From contig NZ_WEIO01000004.1 in the NCBI RefSeq assembly GCF_009183655.1, positions 297,556 through 361,555 of the forward strand: a stretch of 64,000 nucleotides of DNA, given 5' to 3'. The notes under the pieces were generated by a model. The model made no database searches. It was given only the letters and a program-made list of their open reading frames with translations, and was not told the DNA's origin. Origin of the DNA: Bacillus aerolatus. Lineage in GTDB: Bacteria; Bacillota; Bacilli; Bacillales; Domibacillaceae. Below, one piece after another: positions 8,899-17,040 of the stretch. The position numbers and the translations under genes are program-made. Every line of letters starts with the position of its first letter. The stretch's first letter is position 1.

Positions 8899-9075
8899 AT
8901 GAATATTGGTGCACTATTATTATTTTCAAATGCCATCTTAACAACTTTATTATCCGCAGGAATTGTTATATGGATTTTAAGAAAAGAATACTTGCCAACC
9001 ATTAAAAGGTTAGAAAAAGAAGAGGAATTGAACGCTAATAAGAATGTAAGCAATAGAATAAAAAAGGGGAGTTAG
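8899..9075 (+). CDS. Small membrane protein, putative symporter accessory subunit
   Basis: A 58-residue protein with one N-terminal hydrophobic helix (about residues 4-26) and a charged, Glu/Lys-rich cytosolic tail. An AAAGGAG site precedes the ATG by 9 bases, and the stop lies 3 bases before the symporter start, next to that gene's own GGGGAG. Small single-helix proteins encoded directly before sodium/solute symporters are known in Firmicutes and are thought to be accessory subunits; placement here fits that pattern. Below usual gene-calling length cutoffs. Confidence 0.8.
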   Translation: MNIGALLLFSNAILTTLLSAGIVIWILRKEYLPTIKRLEKEEELNANKNVSNRIKKGS

Positions 9076-9078
9076 CAA

Positions 9079-10671
9079 ATGGAGAAACTCGTATTCTTTA
9101 TAGTAGTGGCTATCTACATTATTGCGGGTGTTGCCGTTACTAGGTATGTAAAAAACAAAGATGATTTTTATGTTATGAGTGAAAAAGGATCGACTATTTT
9201 AATTGTTGGAACATTAGCAGCCACCTATTTAAGTGCAGTTACTTTATTAGGCATTGGCGGTATGATTTATAATGAAGGGCCTGTCCCACATGCGGCATTC
9301 GGCTCGTTCGGTGCATGGTTAGGCACACTTTTTGCCGTTATTTATGTAGGTAGAAAAATGAAATCCTTAGGCTGTCAGACAATCCCCGATTTTTTTGAAA
9401 AGCGCTTTAATAATAAATGGGTGACTATCATTGCCGTTTCCATTATGATTATCGCCTTGCTAGGTTATGGGGTTGTTCAATTAATCGGCGCCGGAGTTGT
9501 GCTAGCAGAAATTTTGGACATTCCGTTTCCAATTTTAATATTATTATTTACAGGTGCACTTTTAATCTTTAGCGCACTCGGCGGTATGTTTGGCGTAGTT
9601 GTTACAGACACTCTTATGTTCTTTACAATGCTGGCCATTTCTTTAATTATTGCTCCATTAATTATTGGTCAAGCTGGATTAGATCAAATTAAAAACTTAG
9701 GAGAAGTGATACCGAATTATTGGGGAGTCACAGGAGCCGCTGAAAGGCCAATGGGCTGGGTTATTTCCCAATTCTTAATGTGGATTTTATTTTTCGGCTG
9801 TACACCTGCTTTAGTATCTCGTGTATTCCCAGCCAAAAATGATTTTGTCCTTTTGAAAACAGCCGTCATTGGTATTTTCTGCGCTCCATTAATGCAAATA
9901 TTTATTTTCTTAGCCGCTGCTGCTATGCAAGTGCTTCAGCCTGGCATTGATCCAGCCGATCGGATGTTTATTGTCGGTTTAATGGACTACACTCCTTCTG
10001 CTTTAGCAGGTGTGGGATTAGCAGGACTCATGGCTTCCATCATGTCAACGGCTTCTACGCTCTTTGTATTAACCGGTTTCGCTCTGGCAAAGGATTTATT
10101 TGAAAATGTTTTGCATAAAGATATAGATGAAAAGAAAGGGCTTATTTTAGGCCGCTTAGCTCAAGTCGTTATTGCCGTTGTCGTCTGTATTATTGCTATT
10201 ATGCAGCCTTCGTCAATCTTTTGGATTTCCGTCTATGCCGGTTCTATCTTCGCAGTCTCATGGATGCCGACGATCATCGCAAGCTTTGAATGGAAAAGAA
10301 TGAATAGTAAAGCTGCAATTGCCAGCATGTTATCGGGGGTATTCAGCTTTATTGTTCTTGGAGAGTTAAATAGAAATGAAATCATTCACTTATCACCAAA
10401 CTTTGATCATTTCTATCTTTCATTTATTATTTCAATTTTGGCGCTCTTATTAACAGGTTTTCTTACAAAACCAAATGAACACGAACAATTCTATTATCAC
10501 CAAATAAAAACTTCGAAGCTTTCAACTTCCACCATTCAATCCATTTTAAAGAAGAAAAATGGATTGGCAGAATTAAAAAGCGAGTATAGAAAAACCTTTG
10601 TCTACGCCGTCTCCTTCGTTGTTATTTCTGTTGTACTTTGGGGTTACTTTATTGTAAATATGGCTTTTTAA
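9079..10671 (+). CDS. Sodium:solute symporter family (SSS) transporter
   Basis: A 530-residue integral membrane protein with about 13 hydrophobic segments, the usual size of SSS carriers. The N-terminal TM1 region, the TYLSAVTLLGIGGMIYNEG block and LAGLMASIMSTASTLF, which carries the paired Ser/Thr of the second sodium site, support the family. It probably imports the substrate hydrolysed by the three preceding enzymes. GGGGAG lies 10 bases upstream of the ATG. A strong terminator 30 bases after the stop closes the sigma-54 operon. Confidence 0.9.
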   Translation: MEKLVFFIVVAIYIIAGVAVTRYVKNKDDFYVMSEKGSTILIVGTLAATYLSAVTLLGIGGMIYNEGPVPHAAFGSFGAWLGTLFAVIYVGRKMKSLGCQTIPDFFEKRFNNKWVTIIAVSIMIIALLGYGVVQLIGAGVVLAEILDIPFPILILLFTGALLIFSALGGMFGVVVTDTLMFFTMLAISLIIAPLIIGQAGLDQIKNLGEVIPNYWGVTGAAERPMGWVISQFLMWILFFGCTPALVSRVFPAKNDFVLLKTAVIGIFCAPLMQIFIFLAAAAMQVLQPGIDPADRMFIVGLMDYTPSALAGVGLAGLMASIMSTASTLFVLTGFALAKDLFENVLHKDIDEKKGLILGRLAQVVIAVVVCIIAIMQPSSIFWISVYAGSIFAVSWMPTIIASFEWKRMNSKAAIASMLSGVFSFIVLGELNRNEIIHLSPNFDHFYLSFIISILALLLTGFLTKPNEHEQFYYHQIKTSKLSTSTIQSILKKKNGLAELKSEYRKTFVYAVSFVVISVVLWGYFIVNMAF

Positions 10672-10700
10672 TCATTTGAATACTGAATGACCCCTATCCC

Positions 10701-10744
10701 CTGCCAGCCAACTTTTATCCGGAAAGTTGGCTGGCAGTTTTTTT
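10701..10744 (+). terminator. Strong terminator of the sigma-54 operon
   Basis: Perfect 15-bp stem CTGCCAGCCAACTTT / AAAGTTGGCTGGCAG followed by TTTTTTT. Confidence 0.95.
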
Positions 10745-10778
10745 ATTGGACGATCGCAGTCCGACTGGAAATTCACCT

Positions 10779-11180
10779 TTACTGAACCTTCACTTTCCCC
10801 ACCTCTTCCTCTGTTTGTTCCTCTTTACCGAGGTGCATGAGTTCACTTGCCACTATGCCGGCAGCTCCTCCAGCTGCGTAAGCAAATGCCCATAGTTCGC
10901 CGGCGAGAAAAAAGAGGGTGACTGACAGAAGGACATAGACAGGCCAGGCGTACCAGAGAGACATAAATAAGTCATCTTCTCTTTTTTCAAGCCAAGGAAT
11001 GCCTTTGTAGAGGACAAAGCGGTAAACGGCTGAGATATAGAGGTAAAAGCAGACAGTGCCTGTGAGCGCCACCGCTGCGAGCGTCCAGCTGATGTAGAAG
11101 ATTGTTAGAAAAGAAGCGAGAAACCATGTGCCTAAAACAACAAGAATATAAGGATTTGTAATAAATTCTCTGATCTTCAT
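10779..11180 (-). CDS. Membrane protein of unknown function (4 TM)
   Basis: A 133-residue protein with four hydrophobic segments and a charged C-terminal tail (KEEQTEEEVGK). Start placed at the ATG of MKIREF, preceded by GGGGTG; a further upstream start adds 15 residues without a better site. It is convergent with the symporter operon and divergent from the HemAT gene. I do not recognise the family. Confidence 0.65.
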   Translation of the reverse strand: MKIREFITNPYILVVLGTWFLASFLTIFYISWTLAAVALTGTVCFYLYISAVYRFVLYKGIPWLEKREDDLFMSLWYAWPVYVLLSVTLFFLAGELWAFAYAAGGAAGIVASELMHLGKEEQTEEEVGKVKVQ

Positions 11181-11383
11181 TGTGCCACACCCCTTTTTAC
11201 ATTGTATGCAAAAAGAGCTGGGCAAAGACGAATGATTCCATTAATGCGCACAAAAAAGATACAACATTTTTCTTTGCTGTATAAATAATCGCCGGAAACT
11301 TCCGATATGAAAAGAAACAGCGCTTTTTTAAAAGAGCCGTGAGACCTTGTCTATGCAAGAGGCAAGGATGGAGGAGTAGGGAT

Positions 11384-12700
11384 ATGAAATTTTTCAGAAC
11401 AAGATCAAAGAAAACGGCTGAAGTTGAAACTGCTGCGGCCATTACAGCTGCCGGTCGGCTATCTGTACGTCCGGGAAGCGATCTTGCTGACCAGCTGGAC
11501 ATGATCGGCTTGACCGAGCGGGATCTAATGATCGTCAAATTGCTGCAGCCTGTGGTGGAGCAGCACATCAATGAAATTATTACAGCGTTTTATGATGCGA
11601 TCATCAATCAGCCGAATTTACTTGCGATTATTGAAGAAAACAGCAGCGTCGAACGGCTGAAAAAAACATTAAGACGTCATATTCAAGAATTATTCAACGG
11701 GGAAATTAATGATGAATTTATCGAAAAGCGCCTCCGGATTGCTTATGTGCATGTGCGCATCGGCTTGAAAACGAAGTGGTATATGTCTGCTTTTCAGGAG
11801 CTGTTCAATTCCCTTACGACAATTATTTCTGAACAGGACAAAACGGCGGATGAAAAAATTGAATCGATTACCGCTGTATCCAGGCTGTTAAATCTTGAGC
11901 AGCAGCTCGTCCTTGAAGCATATGAAAACGAAGAAGAACGCCTCCGTACTGTCGCTCAGCAAGAGAAAGAAGCGATGGCTGGAAAAGTGCATTCCATTTC
12001 ACAAGAGCTTGCAGCCATTTCTGAGGAAACGAGCGCTTCTTTGAAAGAGCTCAGCTTACAGTCTGACTCAATTTTAGAGCTCGCCAAAGACGGTATGGCG
12101 CTTGCGGATGAATCGGCAAGCCACTCTTTGCAGGGGCAAAAAATGTTGAAAGATCAAGGGAGTAAACTCGGTGATATTCAAAAAGCAGTAGCAGATATTC
12201 AGACTTTTTCAACAGAATTAAACCATATCGCATTAAGCATTACAGAAGTCATTACGATCGTGGGAAACATCGCCGGTCAGACGAACTTGCTGGCATTGAA
12301 CGCTTCCATTGAAGCGGCGCGGGCCGGTGAATACGGCAAAGGCTTCGCCGTTGTGGCGGAAGAAATCCGCAAACTGTCTGATCAGACAAAAACATCCACA
12401 TCCAGCGTTTCCGATCATATTATGAAGACGAATTCCTTAATCGGCCAAGTGAGCCATTCTGTTGATAAAGTGAATGACTTAGTTTCCAAAGGCATTGACA
12501 GCATGGATAAAACGGATGAAGATTTCAATGAACTGCTTAAACTAATTGCGGACACGAAAAAACAAAATCACCGCATTGAAGACCAAATGCAGCAACTCAC
12601 TCAAATTGTCAGCGAAATTGAACACGCATCCGAAGAAGTAGCAAATTCCGCGGTTTCCTTAAACGATTCTACAGAAGACTATTTACGTTACGACCACTAA
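11384..12700 (+). CDS. hemAT: Globin-coupled methyl-accepting chemotaxis sensor (HemAT)
   Basis: A 438-residue soluble oxygen-sensing transducer. The globin-coupled sensor domain (about 35-190) contains Tyr70 and the proximal haem ligand His123 (YVHVRIGL), the same numbers as in B. subtilis HemAT. The MCP signalling domain (about 225-438) has the hairpin tip [19 protein letters not shown] that contacts CheA/CheW. No membrane segments. Start at the ATG 7 bases after AGGAG, giving the 438-residue form. It should steer swimming in oxygen gradients. Monocistronic, with a bidirectional terminator immediately 3'. Confidence 0.93.
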   Translation: MKFFRTRSKKTAEVETAAAITAAGRLSVRPGSDLADQLDMIGLTERDLMIVKLLQPVVEQHINEIITAFYDAIINQPNLLAIIEENSSVERLKKTLRRHIQELFNGEINDEFIEKRLRIAYVHVRIGLKTKWYMSAFQELFNSLTTIISEQDKTADEKIESITAVSRLLNLEQQLVLEAYENEEERLRTVAQQEKEAMAGKVHSISQELAAISEETSASLKELSLQSDSILELAKDGMALADESASHSLQGQKMLKDQGSKLGDIQKAVADIQTFSTELNHIALSITEVITIVGNIAGQTNLLALNASIEAARAGEYGKGFAVVAEEIRKLSDQTKTSTSSVSDHIMKTNSLIGQVSHSVDKVNDLVSKGIDSMDKTDEDFNELLKLIADTKKQNHRIEDQMQQLTQIVSEIEHASEEVANSAVSLNDSTEDYLRYDH

Positions 12701-12757
12701 AAAAAGCCTGTCCGCGGTACCGGTTTCTATCAAAAGAAACCGTGTGCGCCGGATAGG
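12698..12757. terminator. Bidirectional terminator 3' of hemAT
   Basis: Long inverted repeat AAAAAGCCTGTCCG / CCGGATAGGCTTTTT with an inner CGGTTTC/GAAACCG stem; T-runs on both strands. On the minus strand the hairpin overlaps the end of the adjacent small coding sequence. Confidence 0.88.
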
Positions 12758-12900
12758 CTTTTTCTTTGTTTTAGCTCTGCGATGAATCTGATTTTTTCTT
12801 TAAGAAGTTCAATTATATTAGTTAATTCAGTTGCCTGTTTTTGCACTTCCGGGTATGCATTCTGCATCATTAGAAGAAGTTGCTGCTGATTCTGTGTCAT
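12730..12900 (-). CDS. Small protein, paralogous to the one at 18.1-18.3 kb
   Basis: A 56-residue candidate starting MTQNQQQLLLMMQNAY and predicted all-helical. Its N-terminus matches the 49-residue protein at 18125-18274 (MNVQGQKQLLLLMQEAF), which argues that both are real members of one small family. It begins 12 bases after the stop of the HxlR-type regulator gene and may be co-transcribed. The stop codon lies within the bidirectional terminator hairpin, so the last ten residues may be a recent read-through extension. The ribosome binding site is weak; a TTG 18 bases earlier is an alternative start. Function unknown. Confidence 0.55.
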   Translation of the reverse strand: MTQNQQQLLLMMQNAYPEVQKQATELTNIIELLKEKIRFIAELKQRKSLSGAHGFF

Positions 12901-12911
12901 GCCCGCTTGAA

Positions 12912-13241
12912 TCAGCAATCGTCTTTCTCTTTTATTTCCACCCAGTCATGCGCCCACTTCTCAATTTCCTTCACAATCGGCTCAAGCGCCTTTCCCTTTT
13001 CTGTCAGTTCATATTCTACACGCACAGGCATTTCCGCGTATACTTTCCGCGTAGCCAGACCTTCTTCTTCCATTTCCTTTAACCGCTCCGTCAACAATTT
13101 GCCGCTGATCGGCAGACCCGCTTTTATTTGGGAAAACCGCTGCGGCCCTGATAACAGCTGATTAATAATTAATCCTGTCCAACGTTTTCCGAGCATCTGC
13201 ATCCCCTTTTCAAATTTGGGGCAAAGCTGAAATTCACTCAT
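12912..13241 (-). CDS. HxlR-family winged-helix repressor, YodB-like
   Basis: A 109-residue DNA-binding protein. The HxlR fold is clear: LGKRWTGLIINQLLSGPQRFSQI, then the recognition region and wing (LLTERLKEMEEEGLATRKVYAE). A single conserved-looking Cys7 near the N-terminus (MSEFQLCPKF) matches the position of the redox-sensing Cys6 of B. subtilis YodB, which responds to quinones and diamide. It is divergent from a nitroreductase, the typical YodB-type target. Start ATG follows AGAGGTG. Confidence 0.87.
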   Translation of the reverse strand: MSEFQLCPKFEKGMQMLGKRWTGLIINQLLSGPQRFSQIKAGLPISGKLLTERLKEMEEEGLATRKVYAEMPVRVEYELTEKGKALEPIVKEIEKWAHDWVEIKEKDDC

Positions 13242-13320
13242 CGCCTTCACCTCTTTATTTGCCTATTATATATCTTTTTTCCTAAAAAAGAAATCTCGCA
13301 ACTTTTTTAAACAAAGTTAC

Positions 13321-13366
13321 TTGACACTTGTTTGCGATTATTTTATATTAGGTTACGAAAGGTAAC
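13321..13366 (+). promoter_or_regulatory. Sigma-A promoter with overlapping operator for the nitroreductase
   Basis: TTGACA (13321-13326), 17-bp spacer, TATATT (13344-13349). Immediately after the -10 lies a perfect inverted repeat GTTAC-GAAAG-GTAAC (13352-13366), with another GTTAC half-site just before the -35 (13316-13320). This is where the divergently encoded YodB-like repressor would be expected to bind. Confidence 0.85.
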
Positions 13367-13472
13367 AAAAAGATCAATCTAGTCTCCATATTTATTCGGA
13401 TAACAGACTTGATTGAAACACATACTGCCTATAGCGGTGGACAAAATATGAATAAGAAAGCAGGTAACTATC

Positions 13473-14072
13473 ATGACAAAAGATTTTTACTCCGCAGTAA
13501 AAGAAAGACGTTCTATTTATGCGATCAGCAAAGAAAAACCCGTATCCGATGAGCGCATTCAAGAAGTAGTTGAGTTCGCGGTGAACCATGCTCCCTCTGC
13601 TTTTAATTCACAATCCTCAAGAGCGGTTGTGCTATTAGGCGAACAGCACGATAAATTGTGGAATTTAACGAAAGAAACGTTGCGTGAAATCGTGCCGGCT
13701 GAAAACTTCGGTCCGACTGAAGAAAAAATGGAAATGTTCAAAGCCGGAGCTGGTACCGTTCTCTTCTTTGAAGATGAAAATGTCATTAAAGGACTTCAAG
13801 AGCAGTTTCCATTATACAGCGATAAATTCCCGGAATTCTCCTTACAATCAGGCGGAATGCTGCAATTCGTTGTCTGGACAGCACTTGAGCAAGAAGGCTT
13901 CGGAGCCACTCTTCAGCATTACAATCCGCTGATTGATGAAAAAGTGCGCAGCGAATGGAATGTGCCCGAAAGCTGGACGCTCTTAGCGCAAATGCCATTC
14001 GGTACACCGGTTGCTCCTGCTGGCGACAAAGAATTCCAGCCAATTAATGAACGCGTCAAAGTATTTAACTGA
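13473..14072 (+). CDS. Nitroreductase family flavoprotein (Frm2-like)
   Basis: A 199-residue FMN-dependent oxidoreductase of the Frm2/HBN1-like branch: the N-terminal RRSIYAISKEKPVSDE and APSAFNSQSSRAVVL blocks contact FMN, and TLLAQMPFGTPVAPAG is typical of the C-terminal part. It would reduce nitro or quinone-like compounds with NAD(P)H. The GTTAC operator and the HxlR regulator next door suggest induction by electrophile stress. A TnpB element begins right at or within a few bases of its stop codon, so the original stop may have been replaced. Confidence 0.87.
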   Translation: MTKDFYSAVKERRSIYAISKEKPVSDERIQEVVEFAVNHAPSAFNSQSSRAVVLLGEQHDKLWNLTKETLREIVPAENFGPTEEKMEMFKAGAGTVLFFEDENVIKGLQEQFPLYSDKFPEFSLQSGGMLQFVVWTALEQEGFGATLQHYNPLIDEKVRSEWNVPESWTLLAQMPFGTPVAPAGDKEFQPINERVKVFN

Positions 14073-14270
14073 AACTCCCACCGCTAAAGCAGCGGGGCTC
14101 TTGAGCGACTAACTTGCCTCTTCTGCACTCTCCCGTCCATCCAAGGTGCAGGCAGGGTACAACATATAGATACTGCAAAGCGTTTGCTCAAGACTTCGAC
14201 AGCCAAACACCGCAGAGATGCTTACCGGCTGTTTCGGCTCGTTTCGAAACCGGAAAATCATTTAAAAACC
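14073..14270 (-). ncRNA. Probable omega (reRNA) guide RNA of TnpB
   Basis: In IS200/IS605 elements the 3' end of tnpB plus the right end is transcribed as the TnpB guide RNA, ending at the element boundary with the guide formed by flanking DNA. Here the region 3' of tnpB is non-coding, GC-rich and ends in the CCGCT/AGCGG hairpin. The guide would then be antisense to the 3' end of the nitroreductase gene. Inferred from family knowledge and position. Confidence 0.6.
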
Positions 14271-15758
14271 AAAGCTGGGAATGGGTGTACACGCAGTTGT
14301 TTGAATTCGTTCGATTTCTCTGTCGTGCAGCTGTTTAAATAATGAATAGTCCGCTATACAGGCTGGCCGATCGATTTGGTCTAGTGTATCCGTCACATGC
14401 TTGATGAGAAAAGCAGAATAAAGGTCACGCTGAATACGCTCTCCTTCTATCACATTCCAGCGGTCAGAAAGCTTCTTTTTGATCAATTGGCCGGTTTCAT
14501 GGTTATACTGGCTTGCCTTTACTTTGGCAGTGTGAATATATTGCACTTCCAGGCTGATAGCTTTCAATTTCAGTTCAAGGATCGACACAAACAGCGCGGG
14601 GGCCTTCCGGGCGAGTGAGCGGCCAAACCGTTTCTTGCTCTTGAAGCGTCCGCTGCTGTTTTTTGCTGTTTCTTTGGCCCGTTTTTGAAGCGCCCTGAAA
14701 GACATCGTTTCAATAAAAAATTGGTCGCCCTGCTCGATCAGTTCATTGGCCAGCCGGCAGTGATCCTGTCTGCGCCGGCTGGCATTCACACGGCTGAGTT
14801 CACGGTAGCGTATTTTTAGCTGATGATACCTTTTAGAGAAGACCCATTTCTCCCTCGTTTTCTTGATCGTACCGTCGCTATTATACTTCCCCGGATTCAT
14901 CGCTCTTCTGCTTCTGTCCATGGCCCGCTGAACGAGCTGAATGTCTTTTTGAACATTGATCACCGACGGAGCCAATTCAAGCAGCGAAGCCTTGGCGTTC
15001 GATACAATGGCGATCGTCTGCGTGCCGATATCGATACCGATTTTCCCTTTGCCCGGCCGTCCTTTTTGTCCATTTCGGTTGTATTTGACCGGTGGTGTGC
15101 CCTCTAATACCAATTGCACATAATATCGGATCTGTCCCTTTATCCACCGGCGGAGAAGACGGCAGTATTTTACGCGGTCCTTCAGCGCCAGATGCGCATA
15201 GGCATCCCCTTCTTTCAGCCTGACCGTCATAGAAAGGCCAAGCCAGTGTACCATGCCTTCTTTATAGCGGATGCCGGCTGTATTTTGCTTCCCTTCCACC
15301 GAGTGCATCTCGCCAAAACGTTTGAAGGATATTTTTTTCGCTTTTCCAAACTGTACTTTTCGAACCGCATCAAACGCGCGGGTAGCGAGTTTTTGGGCTG
15401 CCTGCGAATCGATCAGATGCTTGAATGTTCGCTGCATAGGTTTCACAAAATCGTGAAGAGCATATTCTTCAAACTTAAACCGCTGATTTAATGAGTGAAA
15501 GGCGGCCGCACGGGCTTTTCGTTCTGCTGGTGTAGAGGCTGGCAGCTTACGTGCTCTTTGGCAGGCTTTTGACTCCCGCATGACACGAAGCCGTTTTTCT
15601 GCTTCTCTCAAACAGGCATTATATAGGCGGCGGGCCGTTTCAAATCGTTTCTCCAGATGGTGGAGCTGATTCTGTTCCACCTTTAGCGGCAAAGTTAATA
15701 CATAGCTTGGGGTTGATCGTTTAACTGCCATACCCTCCACATCCTTTTTTACGATCAT
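14262..15758 (-). CDS. tnpB: TnpB-type RNA-guided nuclease, zinc-finger-less variant
   Basis: A 498-residue RuvC-fold protein. The three RuvC acidic residues are present: Asp243 (GIDIGTQTIA), Glu350 (FIETMSF) and Asp445 (IQRDLYSAF). The paired CxxC zinc finger normally found before the last motif is missing; that place reads ASQYNHETG...KKKLSDRW. The frame is intact. TnpB cleaves DNA using an omega RNA and helps retain the element at donor sites. Start is uncertain: an internal ATG at 15731 sits directly behind GGAGGG, while the first ATG has no clear site. Confidence 0.87.
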   Translation of the reverse strand: MIVKKDVEGMAVKRSTPSYVLTLPLKVEQNQLHHLEKRFETARRLYNACLREAEKRLRVMRESKACQRARKLPASTPAERKARAAAFHSLNQRFKFEEYALHDFVKPMQRTFKHLIDSQAAQKLATRAFDAVRKVQFGKAKKISFKRFGEMHSVEGKQNTAGIRYKEGMVHWLGLSMTVRLKEGDAYAHLALKDRVKYCRLLRRWIKGQIRYYVQLVLEGTPPVKYNRNGQKGRPGKGKIGIDIGTQTIAIVSNAKASLLELAPSVINVQKDIQLVQRAMDRSRRAMNPGKYNSDGTIKKTREKWVFSKRYHQLKIRYRELSRVNASRRRQDHCRLANELIEQGDQFFIETMSFRALQKRAKETAKNSSGRFKSKKRFGRSLARKAPALFVSILELKLKAISLEVQYIHTAKVKASQYNHETGQLIKKKLSDRWNVIEGERIQRDLYSAFLIKHVTDTLDQIDRPACIADYSLFKQLHDREIERIQTTACTPIPSFGF

Positions 15759-15910
15759 TTAAAGAAATTTGATAAAAATACGATCATATGTTCTTGTTCT
15801 GATTGTATAATGCCCCGAATAAAAAAGAAAGAATATTCAACCATTTTAAAAAAGGAACGAACGAGATGGCCGACTCGTTTGAACCGGATGAATCGGCTAA
15901 AATTCTGTAA

Positions 15911-15942
15911 TCAAAAACGACCGGCCAACATTTGGCCGGTCA
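15911..15942 (-). terminator. Terminator of nagB
   Basis: Perfect 10-bp stem GACCGGCCAA / TTGGCCGGTC, triloop, then GTTTTTG on the minus strand, directly after the nagB stop. Confidence 0.93.
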
Positions 15943-15946
15943 GTTT

Positions 15947-16681
15947 TCATTCACTTTTTACGCTTGCCGTCGCTTCTTCATCAACAATCACGGTAACATT
16001 CGGGTGCGTCGTTAAAATCGAAGCCGGGAAGTTTTCGTTTGCTTCTTCTTTCAGCAGCTGCGCCACTGCCTCCGCTTTCGATTTTCCGGAAGCGAGCAGC
16101 ACAATTTCTTTAGCGCGCATAATCGTTTGAATGCCCATCGTGAGCGCTTGAGTCGGCACTTCGTCCAAACTTGAAAAATAACGAGCGTTAGCTTCTCTCG
16201 TCGACTCATCTAGCGTTACGACATGTGTATGCGAATCGAAAGGTGTTCCTGGTTCATTAAAACCGATATGACCGTTGCCGCCGATGCCAAGCACTTGCAA
16301 GTCCACATTGCCTGCTTCCTTAATTAACTGCTCGTATTGGATGCATTCCGCGTCCAAGTCTTCTTTTTCCCCGTCCGGCAAATGAACGTTTTCTTTTGGC
16401 ACATCGATATGATCAAATAAATGTTCTCTCATATACGCATAGTAGCTGTTCGGGTCCGCTTGCGACAGGCCGGCGTATTCATCCAAGTTAAACGTCGTTA
16501 CATTTTTATAGCTTGTACCTGCTGAGCGGTGGTCTTCCACTAACCGTTTATACATGCCTTCCGGCGTGCCTCCCGTCGCCAGACCAAGCACGATGTCAGG
16601 GTTCGCTTTCACTTTTTCCAGCACAAGCCGGGCAGCTGTTTCGCTTAATTCATTGTAATCTTTTACTTTTATAAGTTTCAT
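15947..16681 (-). CDS. nagB: Glucosamine-6-phosphate deaminase
   Basis: A 244-residue cytosolic enzyme converting glucosamine 6-phosphate to fructose 6-phosphate and ammonia. Family blocks: LATGGTPEGMY phosphate loop, FNLDEYAGL (general-base Asp), and GIGGNGHIGFNEPGT. The length fits the short monomeric Bacillus NagB that lacks the E. coli allosteric tail. AAAGGAG precedes the ATG. nagA and a GntR regulator are not adjacent, so it is a stand-alone gene with its own terminator. Confidence 0.95.
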   Translation of the reverse strand: MKLIKVKDYNELSETAARLVLEKVKANPDIVLGLATGGTPEGMYKRLVEDHRSAGTSYKNVTTFNLDEYAGLSQADPNSYYAYMREHLFDHIDVPKENVHLPDGEKEDLDAECIQYEQLIKEAGNVDLQVLGIGGNGHIGFNEPGTPFDSHTHVVTLDESTREANARYFSSLDEVPTQALTMGIQTIMRAKEIVLLASGKSKAEAVAQLLKEEANENFPASILTTHPNVTVIVDEEATASVKSE

Positions 16682-16830
16682 TATTTTATACTCCTTTAAT
16701 TCACAGTATCCATGCTAAAACAAACGAATGATCTTTCCTTCGTTTTATTTATTTTTATCACATTCTAGGAGATTACGCCATTTTAAAGCCAAGTATTTTT
16801 CATTTTATGTAAACAGGTCATTGGCATTTA

Positions 16831-16980
16831 TGCACGGATTTTCTGGCTTTGCGCACAGGAATCGTTGAATTGTGCACAGCAAACAGACTTATGCACCAAT
16901 CACCAGGCTCTATGCACGAGTTGTACGATTTTCTGCGCGCCCAAGCCCTGTTTATGCGCGGGGGCAGCTGGAATATGCTC
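16831..16980. repeat. Intergenic array, 21-bp period, core TGCAC/TGCGC
   Basis: Fills most of the 359-bp gap between nagB and the carboxypeptidase gene. Cores start at 16831, 16852 (CGCAC), 16873, 16892, 16913, 16934 (TGCGC), 16955 (TGCGC) and 16976 (TGCTC); all steps are 21 bp except one of 19. Same core as the array at the left edge of the window, 16.8 kb away. No gene seen in this gap. Confidence 0.85.
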
Positions 16981-17040
16981 GTTGCCCAACGCTAAAATAA
17001 AAGTTGCGCAAAATAGACTTTTGAGACACCCCCCTGTCCA

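Larger units (their letters stand above)
14073..15830 (-). mobile_element. IS200/IS605-type element carrying tnpB only (IS1341-like)
   Basis: Contains a full-length tnpB on the minus strand and a typical right end with a GC-rich hairpin (CCGCTAAAGCAGCGG) whose outermost bases read TGAAACTCCC on the plus strand, abutting the nitroreductase stop. No tnpA is present, so mobility would need TnpA in trans. The left boundary is not defined by sequence; 15.76-15.83 kb is a guess. Confidence 0.75.

Noticed and set aside
14114..15491. Plus-strand frames inside the TnpB element
   Set aside because: Antisense to an intact tnpB and to its right end; no start signals.
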